DNA of 64,000 nucleotides. It comes from Myxococcus xanthus (GTDB lineage Bacteria; Myxococcota; Myxococcia; Myxococcales; Myxococcaceae). Shown one piece after another: positions 28,300 through 36,666 of the stretch (position 1 is the stretch's first letter; every line of letters begins with the position of its first letter). The stretch lies in contig NZ_JABFNS010000014.1 of assembly GCF_013116825.1 (NCBI RefSeq), positions 27,074 through 91,073 of the forward strand, given 5' to 3'. The position numbers and the translations under genes were made by a program. Under the pieces are notes generated by a model. The model saw only the letters and a program-made list of their open reading frames with translations, did not search any database and was not told the origin of the DNA.

Positions 28300-29124
28300 A
28301 TGCAGCGCATCCTCGTGGCGGTACTGGGAGTCACCCTGGCATTGGGCCTGTCGACGGGCTGCGCCAAGCAGCGCATCTCCGCCGAGAAGGCCGTGGCCCG
28401 CACCCTCATCTCCGACGAGCAGGAGGAGCAGCTCGGCAAGCAGGTCAAGGCGGAGCTGGAGACGAAGGAGAAGATCAAATACGTGCAGAACGCGGCCGTC
28501 GTCGACTACGTGCGCGGCATCTCCGCCAGCATCCTGAACCAGGCCTCCAAGGACCGGCCCGGGGTGAAGTGGAAGATCAACGTCATCGACGACCCGAAGA
28601 TGGTCAACGCCTTCGCCACGCCCGGCGGCTACCTGTACGTCTACACCGGCCTCATCCTGGCCGCGGACACGGAGGCGGAGCTGGCCGGCGTCATGGCGCA
28701 CGAGGCGGGCCACGTCGTGGGCCGCCACTCCGCGCGCGCCATGGTCAACCAGATGGGCCTGCAGGCCATCACCCAGGCGGCGCTGGGGCAGAACCCGGGC
28801 ACCGTCGCGCAGATCGCCGCGTCGCTGGTGAGCGGCGGCACGCTGCTGGCGCACGGCCGCGGCGAGGAGATTGAAGCCGACGAGTACGGCGCCCGCTACG
28901 CCTCCGGCGCGGGCTATGACCCGCGGGGCCTCATCACCTTCTTCGAGAAGCTCCAGAAGGAGCAGGGCGACACGCCCGCGCTGATGAAGTGGCTGAGCAC
29001 GCACCCCACCAACAGGGACCGCATCGCGAACATCCAGAAGATCATCTCGCAGAAGAACCTGCGGGGCAGCAACAACGGCCCGGGCGGGCTTCCCGCCATC
29101 AAGCAGGCCCTGGGCGGCAAGTAG
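28300..29124 (+). CDS. M48-family zinc metalloprotease lipoprotein (BepA/LoiP-like)
   Basis: Periplasmic or outer-membrane-anchored zinc protease involved in envelope quality control in relatives. 274 residues. Signal peptide with lipobox LSTGC (about residues 17-21), then the peptidase M48 domain: NAFATPGGYLYVYTG, the HEAGH active site in VMAHEAGHVVGRH, and the third ligand in EIEADEYGARY. TPR repeats seen in BepA are missing, so it is closer to LoiP/YggG. Start ATG 28300 with AAAGG about 10 bp upstream. The 204 bp upstream contain no gene I can support. Convergent with the YihY gene, 10 bp apart. Confidence 0.94.
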   Translation: MQRILVAVLGVTLALGLSTGCAKQRISAEKAVARTLISDEQEEQLGKQVKAELETKEKIKYVQNAAVVDYVRGISASILNQASKDRPGVKWKINVIDDPKMVNAFATPGGYLYVYTGLILAADTEAELAGVMAHEAGHVVGRHSARAMVNQMGLQAITQAALGQNPGTVAQIAASLVSGGTLLAHGRGEEIEADEYGARYASGAGYDPRGLITFFEKLQKEQGDTPALMKWLSTHPTNRDRIANIQKIISQKNLRGSNNGPGGLPAIKQALGGK

Positions 29125-29134
29125 TCCCCGGCCG

Positions 29135-30181
29135 TCAGTGCAAGGTGGAGGAGCGAGGGTCCTGCTCCTCCACGGTGGGCTCGGGCTCCTGCCCCCGGGC
29201 CACGCGGCGCCGCCACCGGAAGCGCGCCAGCTTCGACCGCATGGCGCTGCTGGCGCTCTTGGCCGCGCCGGGCGTCTTCAGGGGCGGCTCCAGCGGCGCG
29301 GGCTCCCCGAAGCCGCGGGCGCCCTTCGACTTCCCCTCCACCGAGGCGTGCTCGAGGATGGCGTTGATTTCGCCTCCGACGATGAAGATGAGCCCGGAGA
29401 GGTAGAGCCACAGCAGCAGCACCATCACGCCACCAATGGAGCCATAGGTGACGTTGTACTTGCCGAAGTGCTCCACGTACTGCGTGAAGCCCCAGGTGCT
29501 CGTCAGCCACAAGCCCGTGCCCAGGACGGAGCCGGGGGTGATGTACTTGAAGCGCTGCTTCACGTCGGGCAGCAGGTAGTAGCAGAGCGCCAGCACCAGC
29601 ATCACCAGTGACGCGGTGAAGGGCCAGCGCAGCCAGGACCACACGAGGTGGAAGGCGTCCACGAGTTGCAGCTTGCCCGCCAGCCACAGCCCCAGCCGCC
29701 CGCCGAGCAGGAACGCGGCGAAGGACAGCGGGATGAGCAGCGAGCCCATCAGCGTCACCAGCATCGCCAGGCCCTGCGTCTTCCAGAGGGGCCGGGATTC
29801 AGAGACGTCGTAGGCCAGGTTGAGCGCGGTGCGCAGCGCATTCACGCCGCGCGACGCGGACCACAGCGTGATGACCAGACCGGCCGTCAGCAGCTTGGGC
29901 TGGGGCTGGTTGACCAGGGACTGCAGGTGGCCGGTGATGAGGCCCAGCGCGTCTCCCGGCACCAGCGGACGGATGCGGTCCAACATCGCGTCCACCGCGC
30001 CCGGGGCAAACGGCAGGTACGCCACCAGCGTGACGAGGAAGAAGAGGAAGGGGAACAGCGAGAACAGCAGGTAGTACGACAGCTGCGCCGCGATGTCGGT
30101 GACGCTGTCCTCCTGGAACTCCCTCACGAAGCGTCGGCTGAACTCGCGCCAGGACAGGTGCTTGAGTCTGGGCAACCGCAT
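29135..30181 (-). CDS. YihY/BrkB-family inner membrane protein
   Basis: Polytopic membrane protein of 348 residues with six predicted TM segments between about 30 and 270. Typical family stretches: AAQLSYYLLFSLFPFLFFLV, TLWSASRGVNALRTALN, and YGSIGGVMVLLLWLYLSGLI. A cytoplasmic basic tail (about 280-348) has no TM. The family was once proposed to be RNase BN, a claim later withdrawn; its role is still unclear, with transport or envelope functions suggested. The MTA phosphorylase gene lies 123 bp upstream on the same strand. Confidence 0.93.
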   Translation of the reverse strand: MRLPRLKHLSWREFSRRFVREFQEDSVTDIAAQLSYYLLFSLFPFLFFLVTLVAYLPFAPGAVDAMLDRIRPLVPGDALGLITGHLQSLVNQPQPKLLTAGLVITLWSASRGVNALRTALNLAYDVSESRPLWKTQGLAMLVTLMGSLLIPLSFAAFLLGGRLGLWLAGKLQLVDAFHLVWSWLRWPFTASLVMLVLALCYYLLPDVKQRFKYITPGSVLGTGLWLTSTWGFTQYVEHFGKYNVTYGSIGGVMVLLLWLYLSGLIFIVGGEINAILEHASVEGKSKGARGFGEPAPLEPPLKTPGAAKSASSAMRSKLARFRWRRRVARGQEPEPTVEEQDPRSSTLH

Positions 30182-30304
30182 GCTCGCCTCCTCGCTCCGG
30201 GTCGTACCGGGGCTCAGAAGGTGAAAACGGAAGCGCGCTTTGGCAGCAGGCGGCCAGGCGAGCGCACGGCGTGTGGCCCGGCCGGATGACCTGGTGCGGT
30301 GTCG

Positions 30305-31192
30305 TCAGGCGACGTTGGGCGGGAGGTATCTGCCCAGCAGTGGACGGAGGCGGCCGCGCACCTCGTCGGGGATGCGGCTGCGCTCGGTGCCGATGGCCAG
30401 GGCCAGCGCGGTGTCGCAGCGGCAGGTGGCGCGGGCTTCGCCGATGCGAGGCAGCGCGCGGCGGATGAGCGCGGCGCCGCTGGCGGTGACGGCCTTCCGG
30501 TTGTGGGAGACCTGCGCCAGCAGATCGTCATGCTCCTGCCCTGGCGCGCGCGGCTGCCACGAGTCGTAGTCCGTGGGCAGCGCCACCATGGCGTAGTGGA
30601 GCTCCGCCTCGCGGGCGAGCCGGGCCTCGGGCATGCCCGTCATGCCCACCAGGTCTCCTCCCCACGTGCGGTAGAGCATGCTCTCCGCGCGAGTGCTGAG
30701 GGACGGGCCTTCGATGCAGACGTAGGTGGCCTCGGTGTGCACGGTCGGCCCCAGCGGGTCCCTGGCGTGCTCGAGCACCTGGCGCAGGGTGCCGCAGAAG
30801 GGGTTGCCCAGGTCCACGTGGACGGCGACGTCGTCGTAGAAGGTGCAGGGACGGCGGTAGGTGCGGTCGATGACCTGGTCCGGCAGGGCGAGTTGGAGCG
30901 GATGGATGTGCTCGCGCAGGCTGCCCACGGTGCCGGTGGCGAGGACGTGGGTGACGCCCAGGACCTTCAGCGCGTACATGTTGGCGCGGTAGGGGGCGCG
31001 GGTGGCGTTGTAGACGTGGCCGGTGCCGTGGCGGGCGACGAAGGAGACGGAGACGCCGTCGAGTTCGGTGGTGACGATGGGGCCCGCGTGGGGACCGAAG
31101 GGCGTCTCCAAGATGTGGGACTCGCCCTTGCCGGGGATGCCCAGTGCCTGGGCCAACCCGGGGCTCCCGATGATGCCCACCCTGACAGCCAT
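30305..31192 (-). CDS. 5'-methylthioadenosine phosphorylase family (MTAP/PNP)
   Basis: Phosphorolyses methylthioadenosine or a purine nucleoside, releasing adenine or base plus (methylthio)ribose 1-phosphate. 295 residues. Motifs: GIIGSPGL at the N-terminus, ATGTVGSLRE, VIDRTYRRPCTFYDD, YVCIEGPSLSTRAES, GMTGMPEARLAREAELHYA and PTDYDSW, which follow MTAP more than bacterial PNP. AGGAGG precedes the ATG at 31192. An MTAP role would salvage methylthioadenosine from polyamine synthesis. Other methionine-salvage genes are not nearby. Confidence 0.9.
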   Translation of the reverse strand: MAVRVGIIGSPGLAQALGIPGKGESHILETPFGPHAGPIVTTELDGVSVSFVARHGTGHVYNATRAPYRANMYALKVLGVTHVLATGTVGSLREHIHPLQLALPDQVIDRTYRRPCTFYDDVAVHVDLGNPFCGTLRQVLEHARDPLGPTVHTEATYVCIEGPSLSTRAESMLYRTWGGDLVGMTGMPEARLAREAELHYAMVALPTDYDSWQPRAPGQEHDDLLAQVSHNRKAVTASGAALIRRALPRIGEARATCRCDTALALAIGTERSRIPDEVRGRLRPLLGRYLPPNVA

Positions 31193-31285
31193 GTGCCTCC
31201 TCGTGGCGCGACCATCGCGCCAGGGGACCATAACGCGCCCCCCTGGCGCCGGAACCCCAGAAGACTGGTAGTTTTCGTAATCGCC

Positions 31286-32116
31286 ATGCGAGCCCTTCTG
31301 ATTCTTGGCCTGACCCTCGCCGCCGGCCCCGCCGCGGCCGCCGTCCCTTCTGGCTGCCAGGAGGACTACGCGACCTGCAAGGAGGACTGCTCCATCCAGT
31401 ACGGGGGCAGCGGGCGCACCATCAAGCAGCTCACCCACTGTCTGGCCGAATGCCAGGAGGGCGTGGGTCTGTGTGCGGACCGGCACTCGTCGCTGAAGGG
31501 GCTGCCCCCCGGGGTGGTGGCGGATCCGCCGAAGCGGCGGAACGGAAAGCGGCTGACCCGCGAGGAGGACCCGTTCGGCGACGGTGACGCGCAGCCCACG
31601 CGCAGACGCAGCAGCCGCGAGGAGGACCCGTTCGGGGATGAGAAGCCCTCGGGCCGGCGGGACGGCTACCGCGCGTCGGAGTCCTCCGCCGCTGCGGAGC
31701 CTTCGCGCCGCGCGCCGGAGCCGGTATCTCCGCCGCCGCCGTCCTCCGGTGTCGCGGTGGAGGCCACGCGGACGGGCGTGTACCGGGCGAGTGAATCGGA
31801 CCCACCTCCGTCCCCTACTCCCGCCTCGGCCCCCGCCGACCCGACGTCCCTGGGCGACCTGGACTCTCTCGATGACGAGCCCACGGTGATGGCGGCGCCC
31901 GAGCCCGCGCCCGCGCCAGCCGCGCCCGAGCCGGTGAAGCCCGCTCCGCCCGCGGTCTCCGCGAGCCCGGCGAAGAAGGACCCGCTGCTCGACGAAGACG
32001 TGTCCGACGCGCCGTCTCCGGTGGTGAAGAAGCCGGAGCCCAGCAAGTCCAGCAAGCCGGCGCTGCCGCCAGAGCCCAAGTACGACATCTCCGAGTGGGA
32101 CCCCAACGGGGACTGA
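31286..32116 (+). CDS. Secreted protein with symmetric six-Cys hairpin and acidic repeats
   Basis: Unknown function; 276 residues. After a signal peptide (1-19) lies a compact segment with six cysteines spaced C-x6-C-x3-C-x16-C-x3-C-x6-C (residues about 24-63), a mirror-symmetric twin CX3C pattern like an alpha-hairpinin. The rest is disordered: REEDPFGD occurs twice (about 93 and 113), YRASES twice, then Pro/Ala-rich repeats and a final DISEWDPNGD. Such a layout suits an exported, disulfide-stabilised binding head on a flexible tail. It is divergent from the MTAP gene. No relatives are recognised; the base composition matches the neighbours. Confidence 0.8.
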   Translation: MRALLILGLTLAAGPAAAAVPSGCQEDYATCKEDCSIQYGGSGRTIKQLTHCLAECQEGVGLCADRHSSLKGLPPGVVADPPKRRNGKRLTREEDPFGDGDAQPTRRRSSREEDPFGDEKPSGRRDGYRASESSAAAEPSRRAPEPVSPPPPSSGVAVEATRTGVYRASESDPPPSPTPASAPADPTSLGDLDSLDDEPTVMAAPEPAPAPAAPEPVKPAPPAVSASPAKKDPLLDEDVSDAPSPVVKKPEPSKSSKPALPPEPKYDISEWDPNGD

Positions 32117-32458
32117 TGCGCGCCAAGCCGATCCGGCTCGGCGCTCGACATCCAGGCTGGCCCGCCAGAGCGCGAACGGAGAAATCCCCGCGCAGCCGCT
32201 CTCCTGGCCACCACCTCCACGGACTCAGGCAGCACGTACGGACGGCGGCATGAGAAGAAGCGGTCGAAGGCGAAGTCGTAGACGCCTTGCCCGGTCGGCG
32301 CGGACAAGAGCCACGGCCGCGCTTCCGCCTGCAACAGGTCCTCACCAGGACGGAGCATGGCCCCATTCGACGGCGTTCACCGCCGCCCACCATTTCCAAC
32401 CGGCCAGGTCCACATCGCGAGGCTGAAGCACAGGGAGGCCGCAGCCCTGCTCCAGACA
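32117..32458. other. 342-bp gap without a supported gene; possible remnant on minus strand
   Basis: No gene is confidently present. On the minus strand two frames look protein-like but broken: one contains DVDLAGWKWWAAVNAVEWGH before a stop at 32342-32344, and an overlapping frame starting at 32358 continues with PTGQGVYDFAFDRFFSC. A single shift would join them. I do not recognise the product. It could be a decayed gene downstream of alkB or coincidence in GC-rich DNA. Confidence 0.3.
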
Positions 32459-33112
32459 TCAACGCGCCTGCCGGAACGTGAGGTTGATGCGATGCCCACC
32501 CACCTGCGGATGGTGGCCCGGCTTGAGCGGCGCGACGCCGTGGTAGCGCAGACGGGCTGGCCCGCCCCAGACGACCACGTCGCCATGGCTCAACCGCACT
32601 CGCGCCGGCCTGTCCGCGCGCTCCGCGCCACCGAAGAGGAAGACCGCCGGGAGCCCCAGTGAAACGGAGACGATGGGCGCGGTGAAGTCACGCTCGTCCT
32701 TGTCCTGGTGTAGCGACATCCTCGCCCCGGGCTCGTAGCGATTCACCAGGCACGCATCAGGGATGAACCCGTCGAAGCCGGCCTTCGAGGCGGCGAGCCG
32801 CGCCAGCCGCAGGAAGACCGCCGGCATCTCCGGCCAGGGCCGCCCCTGCACCGGGTCCACCGCGTCGTAGCGATACCCCGTCCGGTCCGTCACCCACCCC
32901 CACGAACCGCAGCTCGTCATCGCCACCGACATGCGGAAGCCCCCCGGCGTCTCCATGTGGCGGAAGGGTGAAGCGAGCGCGACGCCATGGACCTCGCGCA
33001 GCAACTCCGCGTCGTGGGCCAGCGCGAAGCCCCGAAGCACCATGGCACCGGGGCCCAGCGATTCCTCGCGAGGCCCCGTGCCACCCAGGCCGTCGAACAA
33101 GTCCATCGTCAT
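32459..33112 (-). CDS. alkB: Alkylated DNA repair dioxygenase AlkB
   Basis: Fe(II)/2-oxoglutarate dioxygenase that oxidatively removes 1-methyladenine and 3-methylcytosine lesions. 217 residues, close to E. coli AlkB throughout: RMSVAMTSCGSWGW (nucleotide lid), the metal-binding HQDKDE motif with His and Asp, SVSLGLPAVFLFGG, the second His in YHGVAPL, and RINLTFRQAR, which binds 2-oxoglutarate. Start ATG 33112. Nine bp after another Fe/2OG oxygenase gene, so almost certainly the same message. No ada gene adjoins. Confidence 0.97.
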   Translation of the reverse strand: MTMDLFDGLGGTGPREESLGPGAMVLRGFALAHDAELLREVHGVALASPFRHMETPGGFRMSVAMTSCGSWGWVTDRTGYRYDAVDPVQGRPWPEMPAVFLRLARLAASKAGFDGFIPDACLVNRYEPGARMSLHQDKDERDFTAPIVSVSLGLPAVFLFGGAERADRPARVRLSHGDVVVWGGPARLRYHGVAPLKPGHHPQVGGHRINLTFRQAR

Positions 33113-33121
33113 TCGCGCGCC

Positions 33122-33925
33122 TCAAGCCGCATCATGGAAGATGACGCCCACCGTATGGCGCTGTCCCGAGCGGATGCGGCTGACGCCGTGCCGGAGGTTG
33201 ACGCGGTACACGCCTCGCGTGCCCTGCACCGGGCGGTGATGGACGGCGAATACCACCGCGTCTCCCTGGCGCAGCGGGACGACCTCCGCCCGTGACTGCA
33301 TGCGCGGACGCTGCTCGGTGAGGATGAACTCGCCTCCCGTGAAGTCCCGCCCGGGCTCTGACAGCAGAATCGCCACCTGGAGCGGGAAGACGTGCTCCCC
33401 ATAGAGGTCCTGGTGCAGGCAGTTGTAGTCGTCCGCCTCGTACCGCAACAGCAGCGGCGTCGGCCGCACCTGCCCCGCCGCGTGGCAGCGTTCGAGGTAC
33501 GCCGCATGCGACTCCGGGTACCGCACCTCGATGCCCATGGCCGCGTTCCAGCGGTTCGCAATCGGCGCGAGCCAGGGGTACAGCGCCTCGCGCAGCCCGG
33601 CGACCACGTCCGGCAGCGGGTACTCGAAGTACTTGTACTCACCTCTTCCGAAGCCGTGCCGCGCCATCACCACGCGGCTGCGGAACACGGCGTCATCCGG
33701 ATACAGCGCCGCCAGGGCGTCACACTCGGCCGGCGTGACGAGCCGCTCCAACGTCGCGCAGCCTCGCGCGTCCAGTTCCTCGGAGACGCGTGCCCAGTCG
33801 ACGTCGGCCACCCGCGCTGGGACCTGCTTCACGGCTCGGACCGAGCCGGGCGGGCGTGACCTTCCCGCCGTCACCCTCTGCGTGGACACGACGTCTGCTT
33901 CCTTCCGTGAAACCCTTGCGGACAT
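33122..33925 (-). CDS. 2OG-Fe(II) oxygenase, PF09859-like
   Basis: Second dioxygenase, 267 residues. The double-stranded beta-helix core has HQDLYGEHVFPLQVAILLSE with the HxD metal motif, then FTGGEFILTEQRPR, and YRVNLRHGVSRIRSG with the distal His and Arg. The pattern fits the family annotated as Oxygenase-NA (PF09859), predicted to act on damaged nucleic acids; assignment from memory. The N-terminal 45 residues are low-complexity. It sits directly ahead of alkB, supporting a joint role in alkylation repair. The DMT transporter gene ends 49 bp upstream. Confidence 0.85.
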   Translation of the reverse strand: MSARVSRKEADVVSTQRVTAGRSRPPGSVRAVKQVPARVADVDWARVSEELDARGCATLERLVTPAECDALAALYPDDAVFRSRVVMARHGFGRGEYKYFEYPLPDVVAGLREALYPWLAPIANRWNAAMGIEVRYPESHAAYLERCHAAGQVRPTPLLLRYEADDYNCLHQDLYGEHVFPLQVAILLSEPGRDFTGGEFILTEQRPRMQSRAEVVPLRQGDAVVFAVHHRPVQGTRGVYRVNLRHGVSRIRSGQRHTVGVIFHDAA

Positions 33926-33974
33926 GACGGGAAGCTAAAGGGTGACGACAGGCCCGGCACTCCGAGTCTTGCGG

Positions 33975-34952
33975 CTATCCGACGCTCGATGAGGCGGGAG
34001 GCCGCTCTGGCACGGCCGGTGCCACGGCGGGCGGCCGGACGTGCGCCGCCTGTGTCAGTCGCACGCCGAGGAGCACGAGCACGCCGCCCACCGCAATCTC
34101 CCAGTGCAGCGCCTCGTCCAGGATGGCCCAGGCGGCCAGCGCGGTCGCCGCGGGCTGGAAGTTGGAGAACACGGCCACCTTCGACGCCGGCACCCTCGAC
34201 AGCGCGAAATACCAGAGCAGGTACGCCACCACGGACGTGAGCAGGCCCAGGTAGACGATGGAGTTCCGAGCCGCGGAGCTGGCCGCGAGCACCGCCTCCG
34301 GCTTCGCGAAGAACGGCGCCATCAGCATCATCATCAACGTGGAGGCCACCATGCTCCACGACGTCGCGCGAATGGGTCCGTGGATGGCGACGAACGGCTT
34401 GCCCTCCGTCGTGTACACCACCCACGACATCACCGCGCCCAGGATGAGCAGGTCTCCCATCAACGAGCCGCTCGCATCCGCCAGCCCGCGCCCCAACAGC
34501 AACACCACCACGCCCGCGAACGCCGTGACGATGCCGCCCATCGCCCGGACCGAGGCCCGCTCATGGCCCCGTCCCAGGCTGAGCAGGTACACGCCCAGCG
34601 GCGTCAGCGCGTACAGCAGCGCCGCGTGCGCCGCCGTCGACTGGGACAGGCCATAGAAGAAGAACACCTGGTTCACCGGCCCCGCCAGCAGGCCCAGCAT
34701 CAGCACCCGCCCCCACTCGTTGCGCGGCGGCAGCCGGGGCCCGGGCAGGAAACACAGCAACAACATGAACACCGAGCCACTCAATACGAAACGCCACAAC
34801 ACCACCGTGAGCGGCGCCAACTCCGACATCGCGCGCTTGCCCGCCAGGTACGTCCCCGCGCTGATGAGGACCTGGAGGATGAGCCCGGCGTAGACAGGGC
34901 CCAATGACTGCGGAGAGGTGGACGTCAGGGGTCGAGCTGAAGGAGCGCCCAT
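33975..34952 (-). CDS. EamA/DMT-family transporter
   Basis: Ten-TM exporter of 325 residues with two EamA repeats (about 20-150 and 165-300). Recognisable stretches are LTVVLWRFVLSGSVF and PVNQVFFFYGLSQST, plus LWYFALSRVPASKVAVF in the second half. The C-terminal 20 residues are Pro/Ala-rich and cytoplasmic. Its first 28 bp overlap the 3' end of queG, so both are likely on one transcript. Substrate unknown. Confidence 0.92.
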   Translation of the reverse strand: MGAPSARPLTSTSPQSLGPVYAGLILQVLISAGTYLAGKRAMSELAPLTVVLWRFVLSGSVFMLLLCFLPGPRLPPRNEWGRVLMLGLLAGPVNQVFFFYGLSQSTAAHAALLYALTPLGVYLLSLGRGHERASVRAMGGIVTAFAGVVVLLLGRGLADASGSLMGDLLILGAVMSWVVYTTEGKPFVAIHGPIRATSWSMVASTLMMMLMAPFFAKPEAVLAASSAARNSIVYLGLLTSVVAYLLWYFALSRVPASKVAVFSNFQPAATALAAWAILDEALHWEIAVGGVLVLLGVRLTQAAHVRPPAVAPAVPERPPASSSVG

Positions 34953-35944
34953 TGCGCGGCGGTACGTACCAATTCGCTCGAATCACCGCTGAGCTTTTCC
35001 AGCAACGATTTCGCGTCCGCCTGCTTCGCCACACCCAACGCATACACGGCGTTGCGGCGCAGCCCGTCGTAGCGTGCGCGCGCCAGCGCCGTGCCAGGTA
35101 TTAGGTGCTCATACTGTTCCGGTGTGAGCCCCGCGAGCTCGCGCACGCCCAACTCCGCCACCGCCCGGGGCGCGAAGCGCGGGTGCTCCGCGAACACCGG
35201 CCGACGGTTCAGCGGACACACCTGCTGGCAGATGTCGCAGCCGAAAATCAGGTTGTCGAACTTGAACCGGAACGCCTCCGGCACCTGCTGCTCGCGGTTC
35301 TCGATGGTCTGGTAGGACAGGCATGCGCGCGCATCCACGCGGCCGTTGCCCACCAGCGCCCCCGTGGGACAGGACATGAGGCAGCGGCGGCACGCGCCGC
35401 ACCGGTCCGCCGCCGGGCCGTTGCCGTAGTCGTCGACCTCGGCGTCCACCACGAGCGTGGCCAGCAGCACCCACGAACCATAGGGCTCGGTGATGAAGCA
35501 GCCATTCTTCCCCACGTAGCCGAGCCCCGCGCGCGCCGCCCACACCTTCTCCATCAGCGGGCCGCTGTCCACGCCGCCGTAGCTGCCCAGCCCCGGGTAC
35601 ATCACGTTGAGCGCCTTGCGGAACGCCTTCATCCGGTCGCGCAGCGTGGAGTGGTAGTCGCGCCCCCGGGCATAGCGCGCGATGGGGGAATCCACCGTCT
35701 CCGCGTCGTCGCGCCAGTAGTTGTTCGCGAAGGAGATGACCGTCTTCGCGCCCGGCAGCAGGAGCGAGACGTCCAGCCGCTCGGCGGCTCGCTCACCCAT
35801 CCAGTCCATGTCCGCCGCGTAGCCCGCGGCCACCCAGGACATCAGGAAGTCGGGCGGGATGGGCTCGGCGCGCGCGAACCCCACCAGGTCGAAGCCAACT
35901 GAGCTGGCGAGGTCACGCAGATGGGTGGTGGGCAGCACGTTCAC
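34925..35944 (-). CDS. queG: Epoxyqueuosine reductase
   Basis: Cobalamin-dependent iron-sulfur enzyme that reduces epoxyqueuosine to queuosine in tRNA. 339 residues. Two [4Fe-4S] motifs are clear: CGACRRCLMSCP and CDICQQVCP. Other family segments are GLGYVGKNGCF and PYGSWVLLATLVVD. The C-terminal HEAT-like repeat (about 285-339, RYDGLRRNAVYALG) is normal. QueG needs cobalamin, and the gene immediately upstream encodes a cobalamin adenosyltransferase, 13 bp away. Overlaps the DMT gene by 28 bp. Confidence 0.97.
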   Translation of the reverse strand: MNVLPTTHLRDLASSVGFDLVGFARAEPIPPDFLMSWVAAGYAADMDWMGERAAERLDVSLLLPGAKTVISFANNYWRDDAETVDSPIARYARGRDYHSTLRDRMKAFRKALNVMYPGLGSYGGVDSGPLMEKVWAARAGLGYVGKNGCFITEPYGSWVLLATLVVDAEVDDYGNGPAADRCGACRRCLMSCPTGALVGNGRVDARACLSYQTIENREQQVPEAFRFKFDNLIFGCDICQQVCPLNRRPVFAEHPRFAPRAVAELGVRELAGLTPEQYEHLIPGTALARARYDGLRRNAVYALGVAKQADAKSLLEKLSGDSSELVRTAAQWALLQLDP

Positions 35945-35957
35945 GGGGCGGGTCCGG

Positions 35958-36518
35958 CTACTTGGAGGGCTTCGCCGGAATCCACTTCACGTCTTCCACG
36001 CTCGCACGGTGGTTGACCACACGCGCCAGGACGAAGAGCAGGTCGGAGAGCCTGTTGAGATAGACGACCACCGCCTTCGGAATCTTCCCTTCACGCAGCA
36101 GCGGCACCGTGCGGCGCTCGGCGCGGCGGCAGACGGTGCGCGCCAGGTGCAGCGCGCTCGCGGCCTGCGTGCCGCCGGGCAGGATGAAGTGGGTCATCGG
36201 CGGCAGCTCCGCCTCGAAGCCGTCGATGGCGCGCTCCATGTCTTCCGCCCACTCAGCCTTCAGCTCGGGGATGTGCGCCGAGGCCTTGGTCCCCTCGGGC
36301 GTGGCCAGCACCGCGCCCACCGTGAAGAGCTGGTCCTGGAGCCGGTGGAGCAGCGCGTCCACGTCCGTGGGCCCCTCGAAGCTCCGCACCAGGCCGATGG
36401 TCGCGTTCAGCTCGTCCACCTCCCCATACGCGTCCACACGAACGTCGTCCTTCGCGACGCGTCCGCCACCGAACAGACCGGTCTCTCCGGCATCACCGCT
36501 CTTCGTGTAGATTTTCAT
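35958..36518 (-). CDS. Cob(I)alamin adenosyltransferase, PduO type
   Basis: Forms adenosylcobalamin from ATP and cob(I)alamin. 186 residues, a PduO-type trimeric helical bundle. Start motif KIYTKSGDAGETGLFGG (ATP-binding loop), VDELNATIGL, and FILPGGTQAASALHLART with RRAERR matching the active-site helix. Start ATG 36518 (MKIYTK). First gene of the run leading to queG. Methylmalonyl-CoA mutase or other AdoCbl enzymes are not in the window, so the link to queG is shared cofactor supply at most. Confidence 0.96.
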   Translation of the reverse strand: MKIYTKSGDAGETGLFGGGRVAKDDVRVDAYGEVDELNATIGLVRSFEGPTDVDALLHRLQDQLFTVGAVLATPEGTKASAHIPELKAEWAEDMERAIDGFEAELPPMTHFILPGGTQAASALHLARTVCRRAERRTVPLLREGKIPKAVVVYLNRLSDLLFVLARVVNHRASVEDVKWIPAKPSK

Positions 36519-36666
36519 GCCCCGGCTTCTAACGGTGCGTGGCGACTGGCGTCCATGAGAAGCCGCAAACCTGCGACACACGTGTGGGAGGCCCTACCAG
36601 TTTTACCCTGAGCGGTGCCCCTGCTTAGCGCTTTGAGTCGGACACCGGCTCAGTTACATGGGCCCC

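Noticed and set aside
31666..32358. 230-codon minus-strand frame covering the tail of the Cys-hairpin protein
   Set aside because: Beyond its first 75 codons it is antisense low-complexity sequence; only the start is mentioned, as part of a possible broken gene.
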